The notes below the pieces were generated by a model that was given only the letters and a program-made list of their open reading frames with translations, had not been told where the DNA came from and searched no databases. DNA of 64,000 bases from Streptococcus suis (GTDB taxonomy: Bacteria > Bacillota > Bacilli > Lactobacillales > Streptococcaceae). Position 1 is the stretch's first letter; every line of letters begins with the position of its first letter. The DNA lies in assembly GCA_022354845.1 (NCBI GenBank), contig CP031970.1:1674001-1738000 (forward strand), given 5' to 3'. The position numbers and the translations under genes were made by a program. Shown piece after piece: positions 42,208-52,233 of the stretch.

Positions 42208-43920
42208 TTAATCCAACCATTCTTTTACCTTATCAGGATTTAATTCTATCCAATCTCTTGCAGATTGACGAGGAGTCTTGCCTTCTGAAATTGCCAACAT
42301 GACAGCCTGCATATCTTCTGGTTCCCAATTGAACTGATCAATAATGTTGTAAGCATCTGACTGATCCTCTTTCAGACCTTGTCTGACAATGGTATGGATT
42401 TCTTCCGCATCACCAAATACTCCCATAGGATCTTCTAATAATGTCAAATCGTACTTAGCAAACATCCAGTGAGGCATCCAAGCCGTAACCACGATATCAT
42501 CTTCATTTTTCAATGCTTGTTCCAAAGAGGTAACCATAGCACCTGTTGAAGAGGCGGTCAATGACCACGTGGATAAGTTCGCATATTCATTGACTGCGGA
42601 GTCAGCAGCTGCCATAATTCCAGCCCCAGGTTCAATTCCGATAATCGTTTGGTTGGCCTGTGAGGTCAATTCCTCAATTGTCGAGATGTCCATATAGCTT
42701 GGCACAGCTAGGCCAAGACTGGTACCAAACAAATTTGCGCCCAAATCTACCAGTTGATCTTTATACTGTTCATATTGTGCTTGGTGGGTTGCCGGCAACC
42801 ATGCAGAGACAGAAGCATCCGCATTTCCTTCTGCTATTGATTTCCAAGCTACTGCATTATCCAATGAGATGAGGTTGACATCATATCCTTGAGATGTTAA
42901 TACCTCTGCTAAAACATTTGTAGAAGCCACCTCGGAGTCCCACTCCACATAGGCAAGGGTGATTTCTTTTTTATCAGATGTGGTGGCCTTTAGGAAGGAT
43001 TGAGTAATACCAGTCACCAAAAATGAGATTAGCAAGATTGGAGCAAGGAACTTTGCAAATGTTGATTGCTTAGCAGCTTTCCGTTTCGGATGGTTTAAAA
43101 ACTGAGTAAAGCGATCAATAATGATAGCTAATACAACCAGTGCTAGACCTGAAACAAAACCTGCACCAATCTCTGCATGTTGTAGAGCAGATAAAACTCC
43201 ATTTCCTAAACCCGGAGCACCAATCATCGAAGCAGTAACGACCATAGAAAGAGCGAGCATGATTGTTTGGTTCACTCCCGCAAAAATAGTATTTTTTGCT
43301 AAGGGTAGCTCTACTTTAAACAAGCGTTGTCGATCGGTTGATCCAAATGATTCTGATGCTTCTATCAATTCTTCTGGAATCTCACGAATTCCCAAATTTG
43401 TAAATCGAACAGTTGGCGGCAAGGCAAAAATGACGGAAGCAAAGACCCCTGGAACCATTCCAATCCCAAAGAATGCAACGGCAGGGATTAGATAAACGAA
43501 TGCTGGCATGGTCTGCATAAAGTCCAACAACGGGCTAATGATTGATTTGGCACGATTGCTCTTAGCCATCCAAACACCCAAGGGGATACCTAATAGAACA
43601 GAGATTAGACTTGCAACAAGCACCAAAGTGAATGTATATAGCATTTCTTCCCATAATCCCTGATTATAGATGAACAGCAACCCCAACATCGTCAAAGCGG
43701 TGAAACCTTTTTTTCTAGAAACATAGTAAGCAAGGGCAGGAATCACAATCAGTAAAAGTAAGGGAGGAATTACATTCAAAGTATCTGAAACGAAGTTCAT
43801 CATCGCGTCACCACTTACTTGAATGACTTTAAAAAGTCCTGCTAAATGCTCGGTCAGCCAGTCAATTCCTTTGTCTACCAAATCTTTAATCGGTAAGCTA
43901 TTTTGTAATATATTATCCAC
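42208..43920 (-). CDS. Glycine betaine/choline ABC transporter, permease fused to binding protein (OpuABC type)
   Basis: The 570-residue protein has an N-terminal permease (about 1-300; EAA-type loop GIREIPEELIEASESFGSTDRQRLFKVELPLA) and a C-terminal extracellular OpuAC-like binding domain (from about 315; ITLAYVEWDSEVASTNVLAEVL, with VSAWLPATHQAQYEQY containing aromatic residues that cage the quaternary ammonium). Fusions like this are standard in streptococci and lactococci for osmoprotectant uptake. It is 9 bases after the ATPase gene. Confidence 0.94.
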   Translation of the reverse strand: MDNILQNSLPIKDLVDKGIDWLTEHLAGLFKVIQVSGDAMMNFVSDTLNVIPPLLLLIVIPALAYYVSRKKGFTALTMLGLLFIYNQGLWEEMLYTFTLVLVASLISVLLGIPLGVWMAKSNRAKSIISPLLDFMQTMPAFVYLIPAVAFFGIGMVPGVFASVIFALPPTVRFTNLGIREIPEELIEASESFGSTDRQRLFKVELPLAKNTIFAGVNQTIMLALSMVVTASMIGAPGLGNGVLSALQHAEIGAGFVSGLALVVLAIIIDRFTQFLNHPKRKAAKQSTFAKFLAPILLISFLVTGITQSFLKATTSDKKEITLAYVEWDSEVASTNVLAEVLTSQGYDVNLISLDNAVAWKSIAEGNADASVSAWLPATHQAQYEQYKDQLVDLGANLFGTSLGLAVPSYMDISTIEELTSQANQTIIGIEPGAGIMAAADSAVNEYANLSTWSLTASSTGAMVTSLEQALKNEDDIVVTAWMPHWMFAKYDLTLLEDPMGVFGDAEEIHTIVRQGLKEDQSDAYNIIDQFNWEPEDMQAVMLAISEGKTPRQSARDWIELNPDKVKEWLD

Positions 43921-43929
43921 ACTGATCTC

Positions 43930-45123
43930 CTATTCTTCTATTTCAATTCCTTGTTTAGTGAGAGCTTCGATGACACGACCTTTAATTAACACCCCTATCA
44001 AACGACCGTTTTCAACAACTGCAATAGGTGCTGCCGAATCATAAATTAGAGGTAAAATATCCTCTAGCAAGGTATCTTTTGAGACTGTACGAATATCCGT
44101 ATCAATATAGTCAATCAAACTATGCTGTTTTGCATTTGCCTTAAATGCCGCATCTGCCGAAATGACTCCTAGTAATTTTCTTTGGCGATTGACAGCAAGA
44201 AGCATACTCACTTCTTCTGTGTCCATCCGTCTCAAGGCAACTTTTGGGCCATCAATATCTATATTTGTCGTAATCGGCTTAATCATAATATTTTGAGCTG
44301 TTAACACTTTTGAACGATCGACATCTTCGATAAACTCACTGACAAATTCATTAACAGGATTGGTTAAAATTTCTTCACCCGTCCCTATTTGCATAATCTT
44401 ACCATCCTTCATGAGAGCAATTCTGTCCCCAATACGTAAGGCTTCGTTTAAATCATGTGTGATGAAGATGATGGTCTTCTGAACTTTTTCCTGTAGGTCT
44501 AATAATTCATCCTGCATTTCTTTCCGAATGAGTGGATCCAAGGCCGAAAATGCCTCATCCATCAATAATATATCGGGGTTATTGGCCAAAGCTCTTGCAA
44601 GACCTACTCGTTGCTGCATCCCACCAGATAATTGATCAGGGTATTGATCTTTGAAAGGTAAGAGTGAGGAATTATCTAGTGCTTGTTCGGCCAATTTCTG
44701 TCGATCAGCCTTATCCACACCCCTAATTTCTAACCCATACTCCGTATTTTCAAGAATAGTTTTATGCGGGAAAAGTCCAAATTTTTGAAAAACCATATTA
44801 ACGGAATGACGACGAACTTGCCTTAATTCATCTTGATTCATTTTTGCAATATCATGTCCTTCAATGTAAATACTACCATATGTTGGTTCAATCAAACGGT
44901 TAATCAGGCGAATGAGGGTCGATTTTCCGCTACCAGATAAACCCATAATAACGAATATTTCACCTTGTTTCACCTCGAAACTTGCATCATAAACACCTAC
45001 TGTACAACCGGTTTTCTCCAAAATATCTGTTTTGGCTCTTCCTTGTTTAACCATTTCCAATGCCTGTTTCTGTTTTTTTCCAAAAATTTTCGTAACATTC
45101 TTTATTTCTAATATTGATTCCAT
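43930..45123 (-). CDS. Glycine betaine ABC transporter ATPase with CBS domains (OpuAA type)
   Basis: The 397-residue protein (start [16 protein letters not shown] at 45123) has Walker [18 protein letters not shown], signature [15 protein letters not shown] and Walker [22 protein letters not shown]. Two C-terminal CBS domains (about 275-395) follow, which in OpuA sense ionic strength. It is the first gene of the betaine operon and is preceded by a 9-bp-arm dyad that overlaps the promoter. Confidence 0.94.
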   Translation of the reverse strand: MESILEIKNVTKIFGKKQKQALEMVKQGRAKTDILEKTGCTVGVYDASFEVKQGEIFVIMGLSGSGKSTLIRLINRLIEPTYGSIYIEGHDIAKMNQDELRQVRRHSVNMVFQKFGLFPHKTILENTEYGLEIRGVDKADRQKLAEQALDNSSLLPFKDQYPDQLSGGMQQRVGLARALANNPDILLMDEAFSALDPLIRKEMQDELLDLQEKVQKTIIFITHDLNEALRIGDRIALMKDGKIMQIGTGEEILTNPVNEFVSEFIEDVDRSKVLTAQNIMIKPITTNIDIDGPKVALRRMDTEEVSMLLAVNRQRKLLGVISADAAFKANAKQHSLIDYIDTDIRTVSKDTLLEDILPLIYDSAAPIAVVENGRLIGVLIKGRVIEALTKQGIEIEE

Positions 45124-45153
45124 TTTTTCTCCCTTCAAAGTGAACATATATAA

Positions 45154-45186
45154 TTTTAACATATATTGTCACTTTTAATGTTAAAA
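45154..45186. promoter_or_regulatory. Operator upstream of the betaine transporter operon
   Basis: TTTTAACAT-N15-ATGTTAAAA with perfect 9-bp arms, overlapping a candidate promoter (GTGACA, then TATATG on the minus strand). The rest of 45187-45412 shows no gene. Confidence 0.6.
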
Positions 45187-45412
45187 ACTGGTATCATTAT
45201 TACAAATGTTTTTCAGAAAAGTTACAAACAATAATGAATTTTGTATCACTGGCAATTTTATATACAGTTCTATCTATTTTTTAACTAACTCTATCCACCT
45301 CTAAACTTTTCAAATTGGGGTCTTACTCAATTGGGTTCTTACTCATAGTATACATTCAGGATTGTTTAATACACGTACAATAAAAAATCGAATGTTTCCA
45401 TCCGATTTTTTT

Positions 45413-47878
45413 CTAAATAAATAATTGCATATTTGCCTGTTCACTGTCCCCGATAAAGGTTGCTACACCGCCATACTCAACAAAATCAAATAATTCTTCT
45501 TTTTCTATCCCCATTAAATCCATACTCATCGTACAAGCCACAAATTTAACACCCAATTGATGTGCCTGCTCAATCATATCAGGAAGAGAATCAACATTTT
45601 TTTGCTTCATAATGTATTTGATCATCGATGCTCCCATTCCTCCCATATTCATCTGAGAAAGTGGTAAGTTATTCGCTTTGGAAGGTAACATGATATCAAA
45701 TAACTTGGCCAAGCCTGACTTTTTCACCTTTTGTTTCTTAAGAATAGATAGGCCCCAGAAGGTGAAGAAAATCGTTACCTTTTTCCCGTATGCAGCTGCA
45801 CCAGAAGCAATAATCATTGAGGCTAAAGCTTTATCCAAGTCACCACTGAAAACAACCATCGTTGCACCATCTTTTGTCTCCTTTAAAACTCCCTCTTGCC
45901 CTAACGACGGTAGATTTTTCATCTCGCTCTCAGAAATAGAAGACTTCCCTTTCACAATTGTGGCAAGAACCTTTCCATTTTCAATCTTGTTTGATAGTAG
46001 AGTATTTCCAGTATTTTGACACCAAGCTGCAAGGTCTGCACCAAAGCCAAAATCACTTGCTTCAATCTCCATTTTTTGACCAATAGACATCTTATCTATT
46101 TTTTCTTTCACTTTTAAAATTGGTCCCGGACATTGTAAGCCACAGGCATCTAGATGTATGATTTCTGAAGGCTCTTTAAGGTCTTCACTTTTATGTCTTG
46201 TCTGATTGAAAGATAGATAATCTAGTGGTTTTATGCGATAATGAGCAGTTTTATAAGTTTTATAGCCACCATCAAGATTTTTTACATCAAATCCTGCTTG
46301 ACTTAATATGCGTGCAGCATTGTAGCCACGATGTCCTACTTGACAGTAAACATATATCGGTTGATTTTTGGGAAGTTCTCCCAACCGTTGGCGCAATTGA
46401 TTTAGAGGTATGTGGTGACTAGACTCTATTGTACCAGTTGCTAGTTCAAATTCTTCTCGAACGTCCAATAAAAAGGCATTATTACTTATCAATTCATCAA
46501 CTTGTGACCATTGGAAAGTAGCTACTTTCCCTGAGAGGATGTTATCAGCAGTATACCCCAGCATGTTGACTGGATCTTTGGCTGATGAATAGGGTGGAGC
46601 ATAAGATAATTCAATACTAGCTAGTTGGTCTGCACGTGCTCCAAAACGCATGGCAGTCGCAATCACATCTATCCGTTTTTCTACACCCTCTGTCCCAATT
46701 GCTTGGGCTCCTAATATTTTCCCATCTATTCCAAACAAGAGTTTTAGGGCAATTGGAGATGCTCCCGGATAATAACCTGCATGTGAATTTGGATGAATAT
46801 GGATCGTTTCATATTCAATACCCGCTTGTTTTAATAATCTCTCACTATTTCCTGTGCTAGCTACAGTTAATTCAAACACTTTAGCAACAGCTGTTCCCTG
46901 TGTACCGAAATATCCTGCATCACTACCGTTGATGATATCAGCAACCAATCTTCCTTGACGATTGGCTGGCCATGCAAGTGGGATATGGGTCGGCTGACCA
47001 CTAACCAAATCAATGACTTCAATTGCATCACCAATGGCATAGATATCAGGTTGACTCGTCTGCAATTGTTGATTAACCTTGATGCCCCCTTTATAGCCCA
47101 ATTCAAGCCCAGCAACCTTAGCCAACGTATTTTCAGGTAGGACTCCGATTGATAAAATAGTCATATCTGTTTGAAGGGTTTTGCCACTGGTTAGAAGTAA
47201 CTCTCTTCCATTTTGTCGAAACTCCTTTAGGCCATCATTTAAAATCAAATTAACACCATGGATGTTCATCTGCGAATGAATGAGTTGTGCCATTTCTATA
47301 TCAATTGTCGGCATAACTTGGGGGGCCATCTCAATCAACTGAACCTGAATTCCTAATTCCACTAAATTTTCCATCATTTCAAGTCCGATAAACCCACCAC
47401 CAACAACGGTTGCTGTTGCAATCTGGTTTTCTGCGATATATGCCTTTATTTGGTCCATGTCAGGAATATTTCGTAAACGAAAGACATTATCAGCCTCTTC
47501 TATACCAACTATCGGTGGCACAATCGCTTTTGCACCAGTGGAAATAATGAGCTGATCATATGACTCGATATAGCGTTCACCTGTTTGATGATTTAGCACT
47601 GTTACACTTTTACTCTGCGGATTGATTTCTAGCACTTCTGAAAAGTTCCTAACATCCAATCCATATTGTTGATTCATTCCATCAACTGTCTGAAGCAATA
47701 AATTTTCGCGTTCCTTAATAACTCCGCCAACATGATAGGGAAGTCCACAGTTCGCGAAAGAAATATATTCTCCCTTTTCAAATAGAACAATCTTGTCCTC
47801 TTCATTTAAACGACGCAACCTCGTTGCAGCTGTTGCACCACCCGCAACTCCACCAATAATAACAATTTTTTTAGACAT
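45413..47878 (-). CDS. Four-domain persulfide protein: CoA-disulfide reductase, rhodanese, TusA, DsrE
   Basis: The 821-residue protein starts KKIVIIGGVAGGATAATRLRRLNEE (FAD binding) with the CoA-disulfide reductase Cys in YISFANCGLPYHVGG. The reductase ends near 445. A rhodanese domain (about 460-545) has the active Cys loop YCQVGHRGYNAA, a TusA domain (about 565-635) has LDACGLQCPGPILKVKEKID, and a DsrE/DsrF-like domain (650-821) follows with VVFSGDLDKALASMIIASGAAAYGKKVTIFFTFWG. Such fusions handle persulfides and polysulfides and transfer sulfane sulfur. A CstR-like operator lies in its promoter. All catalytic cysteines are present. Confidence 0.93.
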   Translation of the reverse strand: MSKKIVIIGGVAGGATAATRLRRLNEEDKIVLFEKGEYISFANCGLPYHVGGVIKERENLLLQTVDGMNQQYGLDVRNFSEVLEINPQSKSVTVLNHQTGERYIESYDQLIISTGAKAIVPPIVGIEEADNVFRLRNIPDMDQIKAYIAENQIATATVVGGGFIGLEMMENLVELGIQVQLIEMAPQVMPTIDIEMAQLIHSQMNIHGVNLILNDGLKEFRQNGRELLLTSGKTLQTDMTILSIGVLPENTLAKVAGLELGYKGGIKVNQQLQTSQPDIYAIGDAIEVIDLVSGQPTHIPLAWPANRQGRLVADIINGSDAGYFGTQGTAVAKVFELTVASTGNSERLLKQAGIEYETIHIHPNSHAGYYPGASPIALKLLFGIDGKILGAQAIGTEGVEKRIDVIATAMRFGARADQLASIELSYAPPYSSAKDPVNMLGYTADNILSGKVATFQWSQVDELISNNAFLLDVREEFELATGTIESSHHIPLNQLRQRLGELPKNQPIYVYCQVGHRGYNAARILSQAGFDVKNLDGGYKTYKTAHYRIKPLDYLSFNQTRHKSEDLKEPSEIIHLDACGLQCPGPILKVKEKIDKMSIGQKMEIEASDFGFGADLAAWCQNTGNTLLSNKIENGKVLATIVKGKSSISESEMKNLPSLGQEGVLKETKDGATMVVFSGDLDKALASMIIASGAAAYGKKVTIFFTFWGLSILKKQKVKKSGLAKLFDIMLPSKANNLPLSQMNMGGMGASMIKYIMKQKNVDSLPDMIEQAHQLGVKFVACTMSMDLMGIEKEELFDFVEYGGVATFIGDSEQANMQLFI

Positions 47879-47906
47879 GAGGTACTCCTAAATATTCTTT
47901 TTTATC

Positions 47907-47935
47907 ATTATATACCCTATGGGGTATATTGTCAA
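47907..47935 (-). promoter_or_regulatory. Consensus promoter with CstR/CsoR-like operator filling the spacer
   Basis: TTGACA (47935-47930), 17-bp spacer, TATAAT (47912-47907), identical to the sigma-A consensus. TATACCCTATGGGGTATA (47911-47928) occupies the whole spacer. The ATACC-GGTAT pattern is typical for CsoR/CstR family sites. Confidence 0.85.
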
Positions 47936-48006
47936 TGTTCTATTATATCTTTTTCACCAGTTTAACTCCCCTGCACTTAGGAACCTGCTATCTATCCGTA
48001 CAGAAA

Positions 48007-48040
48007 AATAAAAACTCCGCCAACTTTACGGCGAAGTTTG
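48007..48040 (-). terminator. Terminator of the Nudix gene
   Basis: On the minus strand AACTTCGCCGTAAAGTTGGCGGAGTTTTTATTTT forms a stem with a T-run just past the stop codon region. Confidence 0.75.
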
Positions 48041-48637
48041 TTGATTAATAATTTCAGTGAATCTGTGGGTAAATTGAGCTGTCATTCCCCATATATTTTC
48101 AGGAAGTTGTTCATAGAATGGAATAGAGCGCTTTTGATAACTAAATGGGTAACTAATTCCTCCTCTTAATCGTTCAAAAGGAAAATCACATTCTGGAACG
48201 ACTTTAGAATCCAATTGATAATAAACAGGTTGGATTGTCAGCAGGGTGGATAATGGCACCGTAAATATCCGAGCAACCTCTTCGTTAGGGACGATAGTCA
48301 TCCAATCCAGATTTAACCGTCCTACAAAGCAATGAATGGTCGAGCGCTCAAAGACCAAATAATCGATTTCTCCAAGTATATCAATTTGTTCTGGTTGAAT
48401 ATTTAGTTCCTCCACAGCCTCCCGAACAGCTGCTTGCTGTGGTGTTTCTCCTTCCTCAACTCCTCCACCAGGAAATGAGACTTCTCCAGGCTGAGAGATT
48501 GATTCACTGCGAACTTGATATAGAACCTGCCATTGATTCTCTGACCAAACCAATGGTAGGAGGACTGAAAAACATCGTTTTTCGCCTAAAGGTTGAGGAA
48601 TATAATTTGCCAATAGTTCTTCCAATTGATTCGGCAT
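48026..48637 (-). CDS. Nudix hydrolase, CoA pyrophosphatase type
   Basis: The 203-residue protein has the Nudix box GGGVEEGETPQQAAVREAVEELNI (about 76-99, with the REVxEE glutamates) preceded by SFP, and the CoA-pyrophosphatase (NudL/YeaB) features VRSESISQPGEVSFPGG. It likely splits CoA or related dinucleotides. Next to the CoA-disulfide reductase fusion this could be a thematic link, but the gene has its own promoter region. Confidence 0.88.
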   Translation of the reverse strand: MPNQLEELLANYIPQPLGEKRCFSVLLPLVWSENQWQVLYQVRSESISQPGEVSFPGGGVEEGETPQQAAVREAVEELNIQPEQIDILGEIDYLVFERSTIHCFVGRLNLDWMTIVPNEEVARIFTVPLSTLLTIQPVYYQLDSKVVPECDFPFERLRGGISYPFSYQKRSIPFYEQLPENIWGMTAQFTHRFTEIINQQTSP

Positions 48638-48749
48638 CGCTTACTCCTTTTTGTACTAACTAGTGATTTATTTCTATCATAACGAATTTACAGTTAGAAT
48701 GCAAGAAGTTTGTCTCTAAGTATGAAGTAAAAAAAGAAGGAGATGACTC

Positions 48750-50282
48750 TCACTTCCCTTTTAACATACCCATAATACCACGTGTCACCACGCGCCCAAC
48801 TTCCCGACCAACCTGACTCATCAAGTTTTTGGTAAAGCGATCCATTACAGAATCGGTTTTTCGGCTGGTTGGTTGATTGGCTCTTTGAGCAGCTTTAGCC
48901 GCTTCTTTCTGTGCTTTTTCTTCCAATTTTGCCTTTTCCTGAGCTTCTTTTTCCGCCTGTTTTTCCTCCTCGGCCTGCTCTGCTTTTTTGATGAGTTCAG
49001 CTTCTTTAGCCTCTGTCATGGCTAAAATCTGCTCATGGGCAGATTCACGGTTGACCGCGTCAGCATATTTTTCCATCAAAGGAGAATTATTAATGACTGA
49101 CAAAAGGGCGCTTGGCTCCACCGTTCCAAGCATACTCTTTGGAGGGTAAATCAATACTCGATCCGCAAAGCTTGGTGTCCCGTCAGCTTGCAGAGTAGAC
49201 ACAACCGCTTCACCTACCTGCAATTCCTGAATGACCTTAGCCAAATCCTTCCCACCTTCTTGACGGAAGGTTTCGGCAACAGTCGCGACTGTCTTGAGCT
49301 CTTTTGGTGTAAAGGCGCGAAGACCATGTTGGATGCGGTTGCCCAACTGAGCTGCCACGCTATCAGGAATATCCGTCGGATTCTGCGTTACAAAGAAGAC
49401 ACCAACACCTTTTGAACGAATCAAACGAACAATCAATTCAATCTTTTCAAGAAGAACTTTTGGAGCGTCCTTGAAGAGAACATGAGCCTCGTCAAAGAAG
49501 AAGACCATCTTAGGCTTGTCTAAATCGCCCACCTCAGGTAGCACTTCATAGAGTTCTGATAAAAGGCTGAGAAGGACTGTCGAATAAAGAGTTGGTTGAT
49601 TGAATAACTCAGTAGCTTGAAGGACGTTGATAACTCCAAGGCCATCTTCTGCTGTACGCATCAAATCAGCAATGTCAAGACTGGGCTCACCGAAGAAAAT
49701 CTTACCACCTTGTTGCTCCAAAACAACCAAGCTACGCAAGATGGCACCAACCGAACGAGCTGGAATATTTCCATAATATTGGCTCAGCTCTGCTGCATTT
49801 TCAGCTACAAAATTGAGCATAGCACGCAGGTCCATTAAGTCAATCAAGAGAAGGCCACGCTCGTCTGCCACTCTAAAAACGATGTTCAAGATGGACTCCT
49901 GAGTATCATTCAAGCCCAGCAAGCGCGTCAATAAGACAGGCCCCAGCTCTGAAATAGTCATGCGGACAGGAGTCCCATTTTCCCCCAAGACATCCCACAA
50001 CTCAACTGGATAAGCAACTGGACTATAATCTGAATAGTGGGTCTTCTCCAGACGACTAGGATCAATCTCCTTGGCATTGGCCGCAATCAAACTATTCAAG
50101 TCGCCCTTGATATCTGATAGGAAGACTGGAATGCCCGCATCACTCAACTGCTCTGCCAAGACCTTTAAGGTTACGGTCTTCCCTGTACCTGTCGCACCTG
50201 CGATGATCCCATGACGATTGAGTCGCTTGAGCTGCATCTCCGCTCGACTGCTTCCATAACCAAAAGCAATAACATCTGACAT
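48750..50282 (-). CDS. HerA-like helicase/ATPase (DUF853)
   Basis: The 510-residue protein has Walker A IIAGATGTGKTVTLKVLAEQL, Walker B MVFFFDEAHVLFKD and an Arg-finger region RLIRSKGVGVFFVTQNPTDIPD, matching DUF853 HerA-type P-loop ATPases. The C-terminal 90 residues are a charged coiled coil rich in Ala, Glu and Lys. Function in bacteria is poorly defined; a role in DNA processing is assumed. Single gene. Confidence 0.88.
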   Translation of the reverse strand: MSDVIAFGYGSSRAEMQLKRLNRHGIIAGATGTGKTVTLKVLAEQLSDAGIPVFLSDIKGDLNSLIAANAKEIDPSRLEKTHYSDYSPVAYPVELWDVLGENGTPVRMTISELGPVLLTRLLGLNDTQESILNIVFRVADERGLLLIDLMDLRAMLNFVAENAAELSQYYGNIPARSVGAILRSLVVLEQQGGKIFFGEPSLDIADLMRTAEDGLGVINVLQATELFNQPTLYSTVLLSLLSELYEVLPEVGDLDKPKMVFFFDEAHVLFKDAPKVLLEKIELIVRLIRSKGVGVFFVTQNPTDIPDSVAAQLGNRIQHGLRAFTPKELKTVATVAETFRQEGGKDLAKVIQELQVGEAVVSTLQADGTPSFADRVLIYPPKSMLGTVEPSALLSVINNSPLMEKYADAVNRESAHEQILAMTEAKEAELIKKAEQAEEEKQAEKEAQEKAKLEEKAQKEAAKAAQRANQPTSRKTDSVMDRFTKNLMSQVGREVGRVVTRGIMGMLKGK

Positions 50283-50413
50283 ATTCTAGCCTCTTTTCCG
50301 GTTTTTTCTAGCTTTATTGTAGCATAGTTTCTAGGAAAATAGCAGAGCAGACAACCGAATCACCTCAATATCCATAAAACAAAAAAGAAAAACCCGACGA
50401 ATCGGGTTCACTA

Positions 50414-51259
50414 TTAAAGATACAATAATTTGAAAAGTGCAATAGCGACAATTGCAGCAAGAATTGGAGCACATACACCAACCCAAGCATACCACCATTT
50501 TGAATCAGCCTTGTTTTCACCAAGAACAGATTTTGGAAGTAGGGCATGGACGATACGTGGACCAAGGTCACGCGCTGGGTTAAGACCAGGACCTGTTGGT
50601 CCACCAACAGCAGCCACAAGAGCCATAACTAGGAAACCAATTCCAATGTGAGCAACAGCAAGTGAACCTGATGTATATGGCGCAACCATTGTTTCAGCAA
50701 CTGTTTTGTCGTAACCTTGTTCAATGACTTTACCAACAAGCTCTGCACCAAAGAAATTCTTAGTCAAAGCAAGAGCACCAAAGAACAATACAAATGAACC
50801 AACAAACTCATTCAAGAAACCATTGATCGTTGCCGCTTTACGACTTTCTTTTGTACCATTGTCAAGCGCGTCGATCGTTGAGAATGAACCCAAAATATGG
50901 TTTGGATTTTCCGTTTTCATAAAGTATGGTTTATAAACCGTTACAATAACCAATTGACCAAACATTGCACCTAACAATTGAGCAACGATATACTGTGCAA
51001 CATGTTCCCATGGGAAGAGGCCTGATACTGCCAATCCGAGGGTGAAGGCTGGGTTGATGTGGTTTCCAGAAACATTACCAAACATCAATGCTGGCATCAT
51101 AACTGCCAAACCATAACCAATCGCAATGAGAATCCAACCAGAGTTGTTTCCCTTAGTGCCTTTAAGGTCAGCGTTTGCAACTGTACCGTTACCAATGATG
51201 ATGAGGAGTGCAGTCGCAATAAATTCAGTGATATATTTCACTGTCCATGTAACATCCAT
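50414..51259 (-). CDS. Aquaglyceroporin (MIP family, GlpF-like)
   Basis: The 281-residue protein has six helices and two NPA boxes: GNHINPAFTLG and GGPTGPGLNPARDLGPR. The Asp after NPAR and the long loop C fit glycerol facilitators of lactic acid bacteria. It is expressed divergently from the formate transporter gene, and a cre site lies between them. Confidence 0.93.
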   Translation of the reverse strand: MDVTWTVKYITEFIATALLIIIGNGTVANADLKGTKGNNSGWILIAIGYGLAVMMPALMFGNVSGNHINPAFTLGLAVSGLFPWEHVAQYIVAQLLGAMFGQLVIVTVYKPYFMKTENPNHILGSFSTIDALDNGTKESRKAATINGFLNEFVGSFVLFFGALALTKNFFGAELVGKVIEQGYDKTVAETMVAPYTSGSLAVAHIGIGFLVMALVAAVGGPTGPGLNPARDLGPRIVHALLPKSVLGENKADSKWWYAWVGVCAPILAAIVAIALFKLLYL

Positions 51260-51294
51260 ATTTTTCTAAATTTCCTTTCAAAAGTTGAATTATT

Positions 51295-51364
51295 TTGGAC
51301 AACAACCATTTTATCAAGTATAATAAACAAAGTAAAGCTATTCGATAAAATGAAAACGTTTACT
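51295..51364. promoter_or_regulatory. Shared control region of aquaglyceroporin and formate transporter genes, with cre
   Basis: Plus strand: TTGGAC (51295-51300), 18-bp spacer, TATAAT (51319-51324). Minus strand: TTTACT and TAAAAT form an overlapping promoter. TGAAAACGTTTACT (51351-51364) matches the CcpA consensus except the last base. Confidence 0.65.
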
Positions 51365-51398
51365 CGAAAAAAGTAGTAGATAAAGTGAGGAGATTAGG

Positions 51399-52199
51399 AT
51401 GGGAGCTACCCAAGATACACTACTATATACAATTGAAAAAAGCATTAAGAAAAAAGCAGATTTGTTTGAACACAGCTTTTCTGCCTACGCTGTTCGATCG
51501 ATGTTAGCCAGCCTCTATCTAGGTTTGGGGATTGTCATTTCTCTTTATACGGCAGATAAACTAAACCACGTCGCAGAAGGGCTCGGAAAATTTAGCTACG
51601 GTTTGATGTTTGGTTGGGGATTACTCATGATTTTATATATGAATGCCGAACTTGGAACATCCAACATGATGTATATGACTGTTGCCATTCACCGAAAAAC
51701 AATTCCTACTAAAACAGCCCTCAAGATGTTGGCAACCTGTATCCTTTTCAATTTCATCGGCGCTGTCCTTGTTTGTTACATGGTCTCACTGACTCTGCCT
51801 TATCAGCACGTTGATGCTCATAGCTACCTATTTGAAGCGACAGTGACAAAACTAGAAAAAACACCTCTTACCCAGTTTATTGAAGGAATCTTTGCTAATA
51901 TTGTTGTGAATATCGGCGTATTTACCTTCTTACGCATCAAAGATGATGCCGGACGTCTCATTTCCGTTATTTTCATCATCTTTATCTTTGCTTTCTTGGG
52001 ATATGAGCACGTCATCGCAAACTTCTCTCTCTTCTCTTTAGCCTTCTTCTCAAATGGTGGACCAGTTGAGGGAATGAACCTATTAAGTGTATTAAGCAAT
52101 TTCCTCTTTTCTGGACTAGGAAACTACGTTGGTGGCGGTCTCTTTATTGGACTTCTTTATAGTTGGTTGAATAATCAATCCAAACTTTATGTAGACTAA
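51399..52199 (+). CDS. Formate/nitrite transporter family channel
   Basis: The 266-residue protein has six helices with FNT features: AELGTSNMMYMTVAIHRK in the first half and the second re-entrant loop at GYEHVIANFSLFSLAFFSNGG. In a fermenting streptococcus it would move formate from pyruvate formate-lyase. GTGAGGAG precedes the ATG. Terminator AAAAAACTACG-N14-CGTAGTTTTTTT follows (52199-52237) and also serves lrgB. Confidence 0.88.
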   Translation: MGATQDTLLYTIEKSIKKKADLFEHSFSAYAVRSMLASLYLGLGIVISLYTADKLNHVAEGLGKFSYGLMFGWGLLMILYMNAELGTSNMMYMTVAIHRKTIPTKTALKMLATCILFNFIGAVLVCYMVSLTLPYQHVDAHSYLFEATVTKLEKTPLTQFIEGIFANIVVNIGVFTFLRIKDDAGRLISVIFIIFIFAFLGYEHVIANFSLFSLAFFSNGGPVEGMNLLSVLSNFLFSGLGNYVGGGLFIGLLYSWLNNQSKLYVD

Positions 52200-52233
52200 A
52201 AAAACTACGGTTGGAATTCCAATCGTAGTTTTT

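Noticed and set aside
48001..48040. Possible sRNA between the persulfide protein gene and Nudix gene
   Set aside because: The hairpin is explained as the Nudix gene terminator and no promoter is seen.
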